Positions 48,056 to 56,617 of a stretch of 64,000 bases of DNA are shown piece after piece. The notes beneath the pieces were generated by a model that made no database searches, was not told the DNA's origin, and saw only the letters and a program-made list of their open reading frames with translations. This DNA comes from Acidihalobacter yilgarnensis (GTDB taxonomy: Bacteria; Pseudomonadota; Gammaproteobacteria; DSM-5130; Acidihalobacteraceae), in assembly GCF_001753245.1 (NCBI RefSeq), contig NZ_CP017415.1:958501-1022500 (forward strand), given 5' to 3'. Within the stretch, counting starts at the first letter, position 1. Each line of letters opens with the position of its first letter. The position numbers were made by a program, and so were the translations under genes.

Positions 48056-49507
48056 TCAGTGCGCCGTGCACACCATGCAGGGGTCGAAGGAGCGGACCAC
48101 ATGCTGGACGGCGATCTTCCGCGGATGGCGCGGCGAGTCCACTGGCGTCCCGGTCAGCGCCTGCTCCAGCGCGCCGGGTTGGCCGGCGGCGTCGCGCGGC
48201 GAGAAATTCCAGGTGGTGGGCGAGACGATCTGGTAGTTGCGGATGCGTCCGCCCTCGATCCGCAACCAGTGCCCGAGACTGCCGCGCGCCGCCTCGGTCA
48301 GGCCGATGCCCTCGGCGTCGGCCAGCGGGGCGGCGGGGTTGTGGAACGGTTCGCCCGGAACCAGTGCATCGGTCCAGCGCTGCATCGCCAGCAGGATGCG
48401 CGCGCTTTCCAGCAGGCGCGCGACGACACGGGTGAGCACGTTGCCGCCGGTGGCGGCGACGAGGTCGCAAATCAGCGGATGGCCGTCGACGAGCTGGCGC
48501 GCGAGCGCGCCGACCTCGACCGCCTTGCCGTGCAGGCGCGGCGCCTTGCACCAAGTGTAGGCGCCTTCGCGCCCCGGGTCGGGCAGGGTGCGCGCCGTGC
48601 GCGGCGGTGCCGTGTCGCCCGCCATCCAGCTGTGGCTGACGTCCTCGGCGATGCCGTCGACGTCGAGTGAGTGCAGGCTGCCGTCGCGCCACACGCCGCG
48701 CGCGAAGAGCGGTGCCCCGTCAGCTTCGCGGTAGGCGCCGAAGCTCATGAAGCGGTCGGCGGCGCGGCCCAGGGTGTGCAGTCCGAGGGCCTCGCCGAGG
48801 GCGAGGAAGCGGGCGAGATCGCCGGGCTGCCCGGCCTGTGCCGCCTGCCAGTGCTGCAGCGCGTCGCGGCTGTCGAGGGCGACGATCTCGTCCAGGGGTG
48901 CGGCGAAGACCCGTTGTTCCAGGAATCGGCGGAAGGCGCCGACGACGTTGCCCAGATGCAGGCGCTCGCGCGCGGATACCGCTCGGGTGCAGCCGCCGGG
49001 CTGGATGGCGAGGCTGTGCGGCCACTTGCCGGCCAGCAGGCCCATGAGGTGCATGAACGCGGTGCGCGCCTGCAGGAACTCGGGTGCGGCGCTGCCCTCG
49101 ACGGCGCGAAAGCGCGCGTGGATGTCGGCGTGCCAGGGCTGGGCGGCGTATTCGGGGCGCGCGAAGTCCGGCATGAAGAACAGGTAGAAGTGAGTCAGGT
49201 GGTCGATCAGGTTTTCCGCGGCATGGATCAGGTCGAGCGCGAGGATGCCGTTGGGCGGGGTTTCCGCGCGGTAGGCGTCGCCCAGCGCGAACGCCGCAGC
49301 CACCGACTGCGAGACCGAACAGATGCCGCAGACCCGCGGCGCATAGACCAGAGCGTCCCCGGGAATCTTGCCCAGCAGGATCTGCTCGAAGCCGCGGTAC
49401 AGCGGCGAGTTCACCCAGGCTGCGTCGACCTGGCCGTCGCCGACGTCGAGCTGCACTTCGAGGTCGCCCTCGACTCGGTTGAACGGGCCCACGATCTGCC
49501 GCGCCAC
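48056..49507 (-). CDS. hoxC: Regulatory (H2-sensing) hydrogenase large subunit
   Basis: The 483-residue large subunit of the group 2b sensor hydrogenase that detects H2 for HoxJ. L1 reads RVCGICSVSQS, with Gln where energy-converting enzymes have His, a hallmark of sensor hydrogenases. L2 is FDPCMVCTAH and the protein stops immediately after that His, so no C-terminal cleavage is needed. GTG 49507 is the chosen start, preceded by AGGAAATAGG; the longer open frame is antisense overlap with hoxB. It lies five bases from the hoxB stop. Confidence 0.95.
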   Translation of the reverse strand: MARQIVGPFNRVEGDLEVQLDVGDGQVDAAWVNSPLYRGFEQILLGKIPGDALVYAPRVCGICSVSQSVAAAFALGDAYRAETPPNGILALDLIHAAENLIDHLTHFYLFFMPDFARPEYAAQPWHADIHARFRAVEGSAAPEFLQARTAFMHLMGLLAGKWPHSLAIQPGGCTRAVSARERLHLGNVVGAFRRFLEQRVFAAPLDEIVALDSRDALQHWQAAQAGQPGDLARFLALGEALGLHTLGRAADRFMSFGAYREADGAPLFARGVWRDGSLHSLDVDGIAEDVSHSWMAGDTAPPRTARTLPDPGREGAYTWCKAPRLHGKAVEVGALARQLVDGHPLICDLVAATGGNVLTRVVARLLESARILLAMQRWTDALVPGEPFHNPAAPLADAEGIGLTEAARGSLGHWLRIEGGRIRNYQIVSPTTWNFSPRDAAGQPGALEQALTGTPVDSPRHPRKIAVQHVVRSFDPCMVCTAH

Positions 49508-49512
49508 GGGAC

Positions 49513-50523
49513 CTATTTCCTGTCCGGCTTGCGCCCGGGGCGGGCGACGACGTGATCCGCGCGGGCGTTTTCCTTGATGCGCTGCGGTGTGGCCGCTTTG
49601 GCCAGCGAGCTGAGCGCGATGAACCAGGCCTTGGGCATGTCGGTGGGTAGGCCGAGCGGGATGCCGGCCACGGTCGGCGTGCGCAGGAAGGCGTGGCCCG
49701 GCTCCTCGAACTCGGGCGCGGTGCAGTTGATGCATGCGTAGCCGCCCCGGGTGCACGAACCCTCGCCGTTCCAGGTGCGCACATTGCAGTCCGCCTGCGC
49801 CTGGGTGCCCATGCAGCCCAGGTGCTCCATTAGGCAGCCGAGGTCCGAGGGCTCGATGGCGCTGGCCTTGTATTCGTAGAACTCGTTGCGCGGGCAGCCG
49901 TGGTGCGCCAGGAGATCGGTATACATGCGCGGGCGTGCCAGGTCGTCCAGATCGTCCGCGCCGAGTTCGCCGCGCGCGAGCAGGTGCAGCGTGTCCAGCA
50001 CCCAGTCCGGGTGGGTGGGGCAGCCGGCGACGTTGATCGCTGGCAGGCCGGCGCTGGAACGGTAGTCCTTGCCCAGCAGCCCGCCGGGGTAACGCCCGTC
50101 GTACTGCAGGCCGCAGGCGTCCGTGGGATTGGAGCCGCCCGCGGTGACCCCGCCGAAGGCGGCGCAGCTGCCGACGGCCACGCAGTAGCGCGCCACCGCG
50201 GCGAGCTCGCGCACCCACTCGATCATCGGCCGCCCGGTGCCGGCGAGCATGTGGAAGCGCCCGGTGCCGTGCGGGCCGCGCAGCAGCGAGCCCTCGACGC
50301 ACAGTGCGTCCAGCCGCTGGCGGCCGGAGCGGATATCCTCGAGCAGCCGCAGGGCCTCGTCCATTCCCGCCTCGCTGAGCGAAGGATGCCAGAGCAGGTC
50401 GATGCCCGAGGTGTCCAGCCGGGTGAGCAGGTCGGGCGTGTCGGCGCAGAGCAGCGACATCGTGCAGCCGCCGCAGCCGCCGGATTGCAGCCATAGCAGG
50501 TTCATCCGCGCGCCGCCGCTCAT
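49513..50523 (-). CDS. hoxB: Regulatory hydrogenase small subunit
   Basis: The 336-residue Fe-S subunit of the H2 sensor. It starts directly with NLLWLQSGGCGGCTMSL, with no Tat signal, so it stays in the cytoplasm. Cluster cysteines are visible in VGSCAAFGG, VAGCPTHPDW, HHGCPRNEFYEYK, CLMEHLGCMG and the CNVRTWNGEGSC region with CINC. The proximal site has the plain four-cysteine arrangement, unlike HoxK. It overlaps hoxJ by four bases. Confidence 0.95.
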   Translation of the reverse strand: MSGGARMNLLWLQSGGCGGCTMSLLCADTPDLLTRLDTSGIDLLWHPSLSEAGMDEALRLLEDIRSGRQRLDALCVEGSLLRGPHGTGRFHMLAGTGRPMIEWVRELAAVARYCVAVGSCAAFGGVTAGGSNPTDACGLQYDGRYPGGLLGKDYRSSAGLPAINVAGCPTHPDWVLDTLHLLARGELGADDLDDLARPRMYTDLLAHHGCPRNEFYEYKASAIEPSDLGCLMEHLGCMGTQAQADCNVRTWNGEGSCTRGGYACINCTAPEFEEPGHAFLRTPTVAGIPLGLPTDMPKAWFIALSSLAKAATPQRIKENARADHVVARPGRKPDRK

Positions 50524-51860
50524 GGCGCTTCCGCCTCGCCGCCGTCGGCGGCCTCGCGCGGCAGTTCGATGCGGAATATCGCCCCGCCCAGGTCGCTCGC
50601 CCCGGCGCGCAGCGTGCCGCCGTGCTCAGTGACGATGCCGTAGCTGATCGACAGGCCGAGCCCCGTTCCCTGGCCCACCGGCTTGCGGGTGAAGAAGGGT
50701 TCGAAGATGTGCTCCAGGTCAGCGGGCGCGACGCCGGGGCCGTTGTCGTGGATTTCTAGCCAGAGCATGTCCGCGGCGACGCCGCCGCGCACGCGCAGTT
50801 GCGGGGCGGGATGTTCGGCCACCGCGTCGACCGCGTTCTGCACCAGATTCATGACCACCTGATGCAGCTGCCCGGCATGCCCCACGGCGAGAAAGGGTTC
50901 GGGCAGGTCGATGCGCACGTCGATCTCGCGGCGGGCGCCCTTGAGCACCCAGTGCGCCGCGGTCTTGACCACGTGGGACAGGTCGAAGCTCGCGCTGCGC
51001 GATTTCTGCCCGCCGGAAAAGCGGCGCAGATCCTCGACCAGATCGCGCACCCGCTCGGCGCCCTCCAGGGTGCCCTCCATCAGCGGCGCCAGATCGGCGA
51101 GGATCTTGTCGATGCGCAGGCGCTTGCGCTGCGCCTCCAGCGCCTCGTCCAGGTCGCCGGCGTGGATCGCAGCGAGGTATTCGTCGAGCTTGTGCACATA
51201 GCGCTGGAGCACGTGGACGTTGCCGTAGACAAAGCTGATCGGGTTGTTCAGCTCGTGCGCCACGCCCGCCACGAGGCGGCCCAGCGAGGCCATCTTCTCG
51301 GCCTGCACCAGATTCTTCTGCGCCTCCTTGAGCTGGTCGTGCGCCTTGTTGAGCGCCTCGTAGGCGCGGCGCAGCTCGCCGACCGGTCGCCCGATGAGCA
51401 CGGCGCCGACCGGCCGTCGGCGCGGGTCGAAGCGCGTGCTGCAGTTGAGTGACAGGGGGACCGTCTCCTCGGTGCCGATCATGCTGACCTCGCAGTCGTG
51501 CACCGGCTGCTTGAGCAGGCGTTCCTTGAAGCTCTCGGCCAGCGCCTTGGAGGAGGGCGCGAACAGCTCGCTCAACGGCTGTCCGACCCAGTCCGCCGCC
51601 GCGCGCCCCGTCAGCGCCTCAAGCGACTTGTTGACCTGCTGAATCCGCCCCTCGACGTCGCACACGATCATCACGTCGGTCATCGACGACTGCACGCTGG
51701 CGATGAAGGTCTGCACCTCCTCCAGCTCGGTATTCTTCTGCTCCAGCTCGATCTGGTAGCGGACCAGATTCTCGTACGTCTCGTCCATCTTGTGGATGAC
51801 GTCCATCCACACGATCTCCGAGGCATCCGTCGAGTCTTCGCTGCGTTCGGGTCGTTTCAC
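50520..51860 (-). CDS. hoxJ: Hydrogenase-sensing histidine kinase HoxJ/HupT
   Basis: A soluble kinase that receives the H2 signal from HoxBC and controls HoxA phosphorylation. With GTG 51860 as start it has 446 residues; a frame to 52064 exists but its extra part is Arg/Pro-rich and unlike HupT. Domains in order: helical start IHKMDETYENLVRYQIELEQKN, a PAS domain (SSMTDVMIVCDVEGRIQQVNKSLEALTG), coiled coil, HisKA with VAHELNNPISFVYGN (phosphorylated His), and HATPase motifs NLVQNAVDAVAEHP, EIHDNGPGV and GTGLGLSISYGIV. No membrane segment is visible. The exact start is uncertain. Confidence 0.93.
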   Translation of the reverse strand: MKRPERSEDSTDASEIVWMDVIHKMDETYENLVRYQIELEQKNTELEEVQTFIASVQSSMTDVMIVCDVEGRIQQVNKSLEALTGRAAADWVGQPLSELFAPSSKALAESFKERLLKQPVHDCEVSMIGTEETVPLSLNCSTRFDPRRRPVGAVLIGRPVGELRRAYEALNKAHDQLKEAQKNLVQAEKMASLGRLVAGVAHELNNPISFVYGNVHVLQRYVHKLDEYLAAIHAGDLDEALEAQRKRLRIDKILADLAPLMEGTLEGAERVRDLVEDLRRFSGGQKSRSASFDLSHVVKTAAHWVLKGARREIDVRIDLPEPFLAVGHAGQLHQVVMNLVQNAVDAVAEHPAPQLRVRGGVAADMLWLEIHDNGPGVAPADLEHIFEPFFTRKPVGQGTGLGLSISYGIVTEHGGTLRAGASDLGGAIFRIELPREAADGGEAEAP

Positions 51861-52152
51861 GGCAGGGAACCGGGTTGATGACGGACCGCCCGGCCGAGCA
51901 TGGCCGCGGGCGGGACAGGGCCATACTACCGCGAAAGCCTTGCACGCGGTGGCGGTGCTAGCAGGCAAGCGGAGTGGGCGTATGTGTCGCGCCGGCCAGT
52001 CGACATATCGATCCAGGCGAGGAAGGGCTTCGCTGTGCAAGCGATGATTGATTTTCCCGGGCAATTATCCGCATAAAGCCGGTTGAGCGCGTTTATTGAA
52101 TGAAAAATATCCGAGCCCTGCGCTCGGGAACCCTTTTCGTGGAGCTTTTGTT
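51861..52152. other. Divergent gap between hoxJ and cytochrome gene
   Basis: About 290 bases that must contain the hoxJBC promoter (minus strand) and the cytochrome promoter (plus strand). The part nearest hoxJ could alternatively be an N-terminal extension of the kinase. The part near 52040-52110 is A/T richer (TTATCCGCATAAAG, TTTATTGAATGAAAAATATCC). No site could be assigned with confidence. Confidence 0.35.
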
Positions 52153-52626
52153 ATGAATCCAAAATTTCGTCTGGCCGGGGTCCTGTTGGGCGGATTTGTG
52201 ACCGCATCGTATGCCCACGCCTCGCCGCAGATTCCCCCGGCACACCCCGCCAAGCCCGATTCGCGTATCGAGGTGATGTTTCCGCCCATGCTGAAGCGCC
52301 AAACCCTGTCCACGATGCGCATGCATCTTCAAGGGGTGGCCGAAATTCAGCAGGAGCTGGCCAACGGCAGATTCGAAAAAGCAGCCGAGATCGCCACCGC
52401 AGCCCTGGGTATGTCGTCCATGCACGGCCACCAAATGGCGGAAGAGGCGAAATACATGCCGCATGGCATGATGAAGCTGGGTGCGCTCATGCACCAAAGA
52501 GCGGCCGAATTTGCCATCTCGGCCCAGGATGCCGCGGCTACCGGCAACCTCAAGCCTCCGTTACGTGTGCTCTCCAGGATGATCGAAACATGCGTTGCGT
52601 GTCATTCGGCTTACAGGCTGCAATGA
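52153..52626 (+). CDS. Exported small c-type cytochrome, C-terminal haem site
   Basis: A 157-residue exported protein. A signal peptide ends near AHA (residue 22). The body is mostly helical (SRIEVMFPPMLKRQTLSTMRMHLQGVAEIQQELANG and onward), with several Met and His residues. It ends with CVACHSAYRLQ, a single CxxCH haem-binding motif right at the C-terminus. Four-helix cytochromes (c' / c556 type) have this layout; exact class is uncertain. ATG 52153 with upstream GGAG is chosen over an ATG at 52096. It may accept electrons in the periplasm, but a link to the nearby hydrogenase is only by position. Confidence 0.8.
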   Translation: MNPKFRLAGVLLGGFVTASYAHASPQIPPAHPAKPDSRIEVMFPPMLKRQTLSTMRMHLQGVAEIQQELANGRFEKAAEIATAALGMSSMHGHQMAEEAKYMPHGMMKLGALMHQRAAEFAISAQDAAATGNLKPPLRVLSRMIETCVACHSAYRLQ

Positions 52627-52677
52627 GGATTCTGAAGAGCAATTGAAAAGGGCTTATGTGTAATGGGTGCTTTCGAC

Positions 52678-53904
52678 TGCGGATTCAACCGATCGACGCA
52701 ACGAATTGGTTAAAACGTTCAGCCGGTGTTTCATAGTTTAGGGTTTTTCTCGGGCGAGAATTTAATTGTTTGGCCACCGAATTGAGCCTGGCCTGTGAAT
52801 ATTCCGATAGATCGGTCCCTTTGGGAAAATATTGCCTGAGCAGCCCGTTGGTATTTTCGTTCGATCCGCGTTGCCAGGGATTGTGTGGATCGCAGAAATA
52901 AACCTGTATATCAGTGGCCAGAGGAAATCGCCGATGCTGGGCCATCTCCTTTCCCCGGTCCCAGGTCAGAGACCGATACAGCGCCTGCGGGAGTTGATGC
53001 GCCTGTTTGATCAGTGCATTAATCACCGTTTCACTGTCCTTGCTGGGTACTTTGACCAGCATGACGTAACGGGAATGCCGCTCAACCAGTGTGGCGATTT
53101 GGCTGTCACGGTCCCCAAAAAGTAGGTCGCCTTCCCAGTGCCCCGGAACAGCCCGATCTGCTGCTTCGGCCGGTCTCTCCCTGATCGAAACCGCTCCCAC
53201 GATCCGGCCGTGATCGGGCGTTTTCTGGGTATAGTGTCTTGATCGCCGCATCGCCCGCGTGCGCCGCAGATCCGCCTGAAGCTCCTTCTTCAGTGCCCCG
53301 CGCGCCTGGATAAAGAGACTGCGATAGATCGTTTCGTGCGACACCTGGTAGTGCTCGTCGTCCGGGTAGGTGCGTTTGAGCCAGCCGGCAATCTGCTGCG
53401 GTGGCCACCAGGCGCGGAGCCCCTGGGCTACAAGGCGGCCAGTTCCCGATGCTTCACCAGTTTACAGGCTTTGGGGTGCAGCGCCCGATCCCAGGCCGCC
53501 TGATCGGCCGGTGCCGCCCGGTAGCTCCTGCGGCATCCATTGCGACGGATCTCACGGCTGACGATGGACGGTGAACGTTTGAGGGACGCTGCAATCGACC
53601 GGACGGACCGTCCTGACACAATCCCTCGGGAGATCTCCTCGCGTTCGGCTAAAGTCAGGGCCAACCTGGAGCGGTGTCGCCGACGAGGCTCGATCCCGCC
53701 TGTCCGGCTCAAAACCCCCTCTACAGAAGAATGGTTGCGACCAAAAAGCTGGGCGATCCGCTGAAGTGACTCGCTCTTGCGCCAACGCTCCCACATCAAC
53801 GCCTTCTGCTGCTCAGTGTAATAAATCCTCGGCCTTTGCTTCATGGCAACACTCCTGATCCCTACTCAGAATCTAGCGTGTTGCATCCACCGGTTGAATC
53901 CGCA
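52678..53904. mobile_element. IS30-family insertion sequence, frameshifted
   Basis: The element is 1227 bp. End repeats are TGCGGATTCAACCGATCG at the left and TGCGGATTCAACCGGTGG read inward from the right, with 20 of 24 bases matching over 52678-52701 and 53881-53904. No clear target duplication is visible (GAC on the left, ATT on the right), which could mean flanking rearrangement or an end call off by a base. The single transposase gene is interrupted by a frameshift. Confidence 0.85.
52685..53844 (-). pseudogene. IS30-family transposase, one frameshift
   Basis: The N-terminal part (53428-53844) has the IS30 helix-turn-helix region (RIAQLFGRNHSSVEGVLSRTGG, SRSVRSIAASLKRSPSIVSREIRRNG) and hits TAG at 53428-53430. 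Similarity resumes one base out of frame (GLRAWWPPQQIAGWLKR, then SHETIYRSLFIQ) and reaches the stop at 52685. It includes the DDE residues in GHWEGDLLFG, LTWDRGKEMAQH and RGSNENTNGLLRQYFPKGTD. One added G (TTG to TTGG) restores a 386-residue protein. This may be real inactivation or an assembly indel. Confidence 0.88.
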
Positions 53905-54067
53905 ATTAGTTAGCCGCCATGAAATTAGATGAATGCGAAGTCCGCTTGTGGCCGTTTCCAGACTATCCCAATCTTCGCTGCGCCATCTTCATCCCTTCTT
54001 ATCCCTTCTTAATAGATAACGCACGAGCACTACACAGGTGTTGATTTTCCCTTTTCGCCACAGACGC
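53905..54067. other. Gap between IS30 and truncated GGDEF gene
   Basis: No gene seen. It contains the short tandem repeat ATCCCTTCTT twice (53991-54010) and the GTCCGCTTGTGGCCG stretch near 53943 that resembles sequence by the TrlF-like gene. Confidence 0.35.
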
Positions 54068-54391
54068 CTACATCGTTCCCGATTCGATCCGGTTCCGGCC
54101 GTTGTGTTTGGCCTGGTAAAGCAAGCCGTCCACGAAATCGACGAAGCGCCTGGGTTCGTCCTCGGTGAAGGTGTGGGTGGTGCCCACGCCGATGCTGACG
54201 GTGACGAGCGGGCCGATGGGCGAGGCTTCGTGGGGTATTTCCCGCGCTGCGATCAGGCGGATGCAGCGTCCGGCGATGGCCTTTGCCGCGTCGGCGTCCG
54301 TTTCCGGCAGTAGGAGGGCAAATTCCTCGCCGCCGAAGCGGGCCAGGACGTCGCGCGGACGGGTCGCGGTCTCTTTGTGGTAATCCGCATT
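54068..54391 (-). pseudogene. Truncated diguanylate cyclase (GGDEF) fragment
   Basis: The minus-strand frame ending at TAG 54068-54070 reads RPRDVLARFGGEEFALLLPETDA, then VTVSIGVGTT and DGLLYQAKHNGRNRIES, the C-terminal two thirds of a GGDEF domain with the GGEEF active-site loop intact. Upstream of about 54391 the similarity stops, and an in-frame TGA lies near 54398-54400. The N-terminal half of the domain and any sensor region are missing. It is a remnant, probably left by the rearrangements that brought IS30 nearby. Confidence 0.85.
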
Positions 54392-54536
54392 CCGTCAGTC
54401 ATGTGCATGCATGGCAATGGACTCTGGGCGTTAGGCCGGATTGTGCCGGTCGTCAATCCCGGTTGCCGGCACGCGTGTCGACCGTATGCAGGCGTTGGCA
54501 CCATGTTAGTGCTGCGGTCCCGGCTGCCAACTATTC

Positions 54537-54550
54537 TTGATGTGGATCAG
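54537..54550 (+). promoter_or_regulatory. FNR/Anr-like box before hydBGDA
   Basis: TTGATGTGGATCAG matches the FNR consensus TTGATNNNNATCAA at nine of ten fixed positions. It lies 114 bases before the beta-subunit start. A class II promoter would begin near 54585, although no good -10 is visible there. Control by low oxygen is plausible for this hydrogenase type. Confidence 0.45.
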
Positions 54551-54663
54551 ATTTGCTGACAGTTGGGTTGATTTCGACCGGGCAGGCGCCTTGAATCCAA
54601 GGGTCTGTGACGCGCAGGGTGTACGTGCGTCATATGAACGGTGCTGCAGCTGCGAGGAGACGC

Positions 54664-55785
54664 ATGGCGAGTGAACCGGGTTTCCTGCCGCGGGACGGTC
54701 TGGACCGGCTGATTGAGGTGCTGCGCCGCGACGGCCGCGAGGTCATCGGACCGCGGGTTCGCGACGGCGCCATCGTCTACGCGCCGATCGCGACCGCCGC
54801 CGATCTGCCCACCGGCGTGCGCGATGCCCAATCCCCCGGCGCCTATGCGCTGAACGCGGCTTCATCCGCTGAGCGCCAGTTCGCCTGGGCCAACGGGCCG
54901 CAGGCGCTCAAGCCCTTGGTATTCAGCCCGCGCGAACGTCTCTGGACGAGTTGGCACGCACCTGCCAATGGGCTGCATTTCGGCGCCGCGGCGCATACGA
55001 CACGTCCCACCGCGGTGATCGGTGTGCGTGCCTGCGATCTGGCTGCGCTAGACCTGCAGGATCGCCATTTTCTGCGCGAACCGTATGCCGATCCGGCCTA
55101 TCGCGCGCGGCGCGAGTCTTTGTTCTTGGTCGCGGTCCACTGCACGCATCCGGCGGATACCTGTTTCTGCGTGTCGACGGGGGACGGCCCCGAGGCCGCG
55201 AAGGGCTTCGACCTGGCCTTGCATGAGATCGATGCAGGCTTCGTCGTGACGTCCGGGAGCAATGCGGGCGCCGAGGTGCTGGCATCGTTGCCGCTCGCTG
55301 TCCCCGCCGAGGCGCAAAGGGACGAGGCCCGAGCAGGCGTGGCTGCGGCCGCAGCGGCGCAGACCCGTCGGCTGCCTGCACGCGATCTGCGCCCGGCCTT
55401 GTTGGCGCGGATTGAGGATCCGCATTGGCAGGTCGTGGCCGAGCGCTGCCTGTCTTGCGGCAACTGCACGGCGGTCTGCCCGACCTGTTTCTGCAACGCT
55501 GAGATCGAGGAGCCGGTCAGCGACGGGAGTGTCAGTGAACATTTCCGCCAGTGGGATTCCTGCTTCACCGCTGGGCACAGTCGTTTGCACGGCATTGTCG
55601 TGCGCGCCGACACGCTTGCGCGCTACCGCCAATGGCTGATCCACAAGCTGGCCACCTGGCACGACCAGTACGGGCGGTCCGGCTGCGTGGGGTGTGGCCG
55701 CTGCATCGCGTGGTGTCCGGTGGGCATTGACCTGACCGCCGAGGTGGCAGTCCTGTGCGACGATGGCGAAGGTGTTGCGCCATGA
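54664..55785 (+). CDS. hydB: Group 3b hydrogenase beta (Fe-S) subunit
   Basis: A 373-residue iron-sulfur subunit that relays electrons between the hydrogenase module and the flavin subunit of a soluble NAD(P)-linked (sulf)hydrogenase. It has the 4Fe-4S motifs CLSCGNCTAVCPTCFC (about residue 260) and CVGCGRCIAWCPVGI near the end, typical of HydB/AsrA-type proteins, plus VIGVRACDLAALDLQDRHF. ATG 54664 has GAGGAG just upstream; a GTG at 54607 without a good site adds an Arg-rich tail. Overlaps hydG by four bases. Confidence 0.9.
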   Translation: MASEPGFLPRDGLDRLIEVLRRDGREVIGPRVRDGAIVYAPIATAADLPTGVRDAQSPGAYALNAASSAERQFAWANGPQALKPLVFSPRERLWTSWHAPANGLHFGAAAHTTRPTAVIGVRACDLAALDLQDRHFLREPYADPAYRARRESLFLVAVHCTHPADTCFCVSTGDGPEAAKGFDLALHEIDAGFVVTSGSNAGAEVLASLPLAVPAEAQRDEARAGVAAAAAAQTRRLPARDLRPALLARIEDPHWQVVAERCLSCGNCTAVCPTCFCNAEIEEPVSDGSVSEHFRQWDSCFTAGHSRLHGIVVRADTLARYRQWLIHKLATWHDQYGRSGCVGCGRCIAWCPVGIDLTAEVAVLCDDGEGVAP

Positions 55786-56615
55786 GCCTATCCCAGTTGC
55801 CAGCGGCTGCGGAGATCGTTGAGCGTGTGCAGGAATCGGCCAGCATCTTTACTCTGCGCCTGCGTTTTGCCGATGAGGATTTGCAGTCGACTTACTGCAG
55901 TGCACCGGGGCAGTTCAACATGATCGGGCTGCATGGTGTCGGCGAAGTGCCCATTTCGATCATTTCCGACCCGGAGGAGGGCGCGTTTATCGACCATACG
56001 ATTCGCGCGGTCGGGCGGGTGACACATGCCTTGTCGGCGCTGCGTGTCGGTGATGTCGTGGGATTGCGCGGCCCTTATGGGCGCGGCTGGCCGCTCGACG
56101 CGGCTATGGGTGACGACGTCGTGCTGGTGACCGGGGGTCTGGGCTGCGCCCCGGTCGTGTCGGTAATCGATTACGTCATGCGCCGGCGCGAGCGATTCGG
56201 GCGGCTGGTCATCATCCAGGGCGTCAAGCATGCCGAGGACCTGATCTGGCGCCAGCGCTACGAGGCCTGGGCCCGCGCGCCGGACACCCAGGTGTGGCTG
56301 GCGGCGGACGTCGGCGGGCCGCACTGGGCCTGGGACGTGGGCCCGGTCACGGTGCTGCTCGATCACGCCGAATTCGATCACGCCAAGGCGCACGCGCTGA
56401 TGTGCGGGCCCGAGCCGATGATGAAGGCGGTGGCCGAGCGACTGTTGGACGACGGCATGCCGGCCGAGCGGTTGTGGCTGAGCATGGAGCGCAACATGCA
56501 CTGCGCGGTAGGTCACTGCGGCCACTGCCAGCTCGGGCCGCTGTTCGTCTGCCGCGACGGCCCGGTGTTCCCCTATCCGGTGCTGGCGCCCTGGTTGCAG
56601 CATCGGAGTTTGTGA
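55782..56615 (+). CDS. hydG: Group 3b hydrogenase gamma (FAD/NAD(P)) subunit
   Basis: A 277-residue flavoprotein of the ferredoxin reductase/AsrB type that exchanges hydride with NAD(P). It has the FAD domain (APGQFNMIGLHGVGEVPISI), the nucleotide-binding region VLVTGGLGCAPVVSVIDYV and a C-terminal [2Fe-2S] motif CAVGHCGHCQLGPLFVC. ATG 55782 overlaps the hydB stop (ATGA). It starts the electron output side of the soluble enzyme. Confidence 0.92.
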   Translation: MSLSQLPAAAEIVERVQESASIFTLRLRFADEDLQSTYCSAPGQFNMIGLHGVGEVPISIISDPEEGAFIDHTIRAVGRVTHALSALRVGDVVGLRGPYGRGWPLDAAMGDDVVLVTGGLGCAPVVSVIDYVMRRRERFGRLVIIQGVKHAEDLIWRQRYEAWARAPDTQVWLAADVGGPHWAWDVGPVTVLLDHAEFDHAKAHALMCGPEPMMKAVAERLLDDGMPAERLWLSMERNMHCAVGHCGHCQLGPLFVCRDGPVFPYPVLAPWLQHRSL

Positions 56616-56617
56616 CG

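Noticed and set aside
49508-50494. N-terminal extension of HoxC to 812 residues
   Set aside because: It reads through hoxB in another frame; the sensor subunit starts at GTG 49507.
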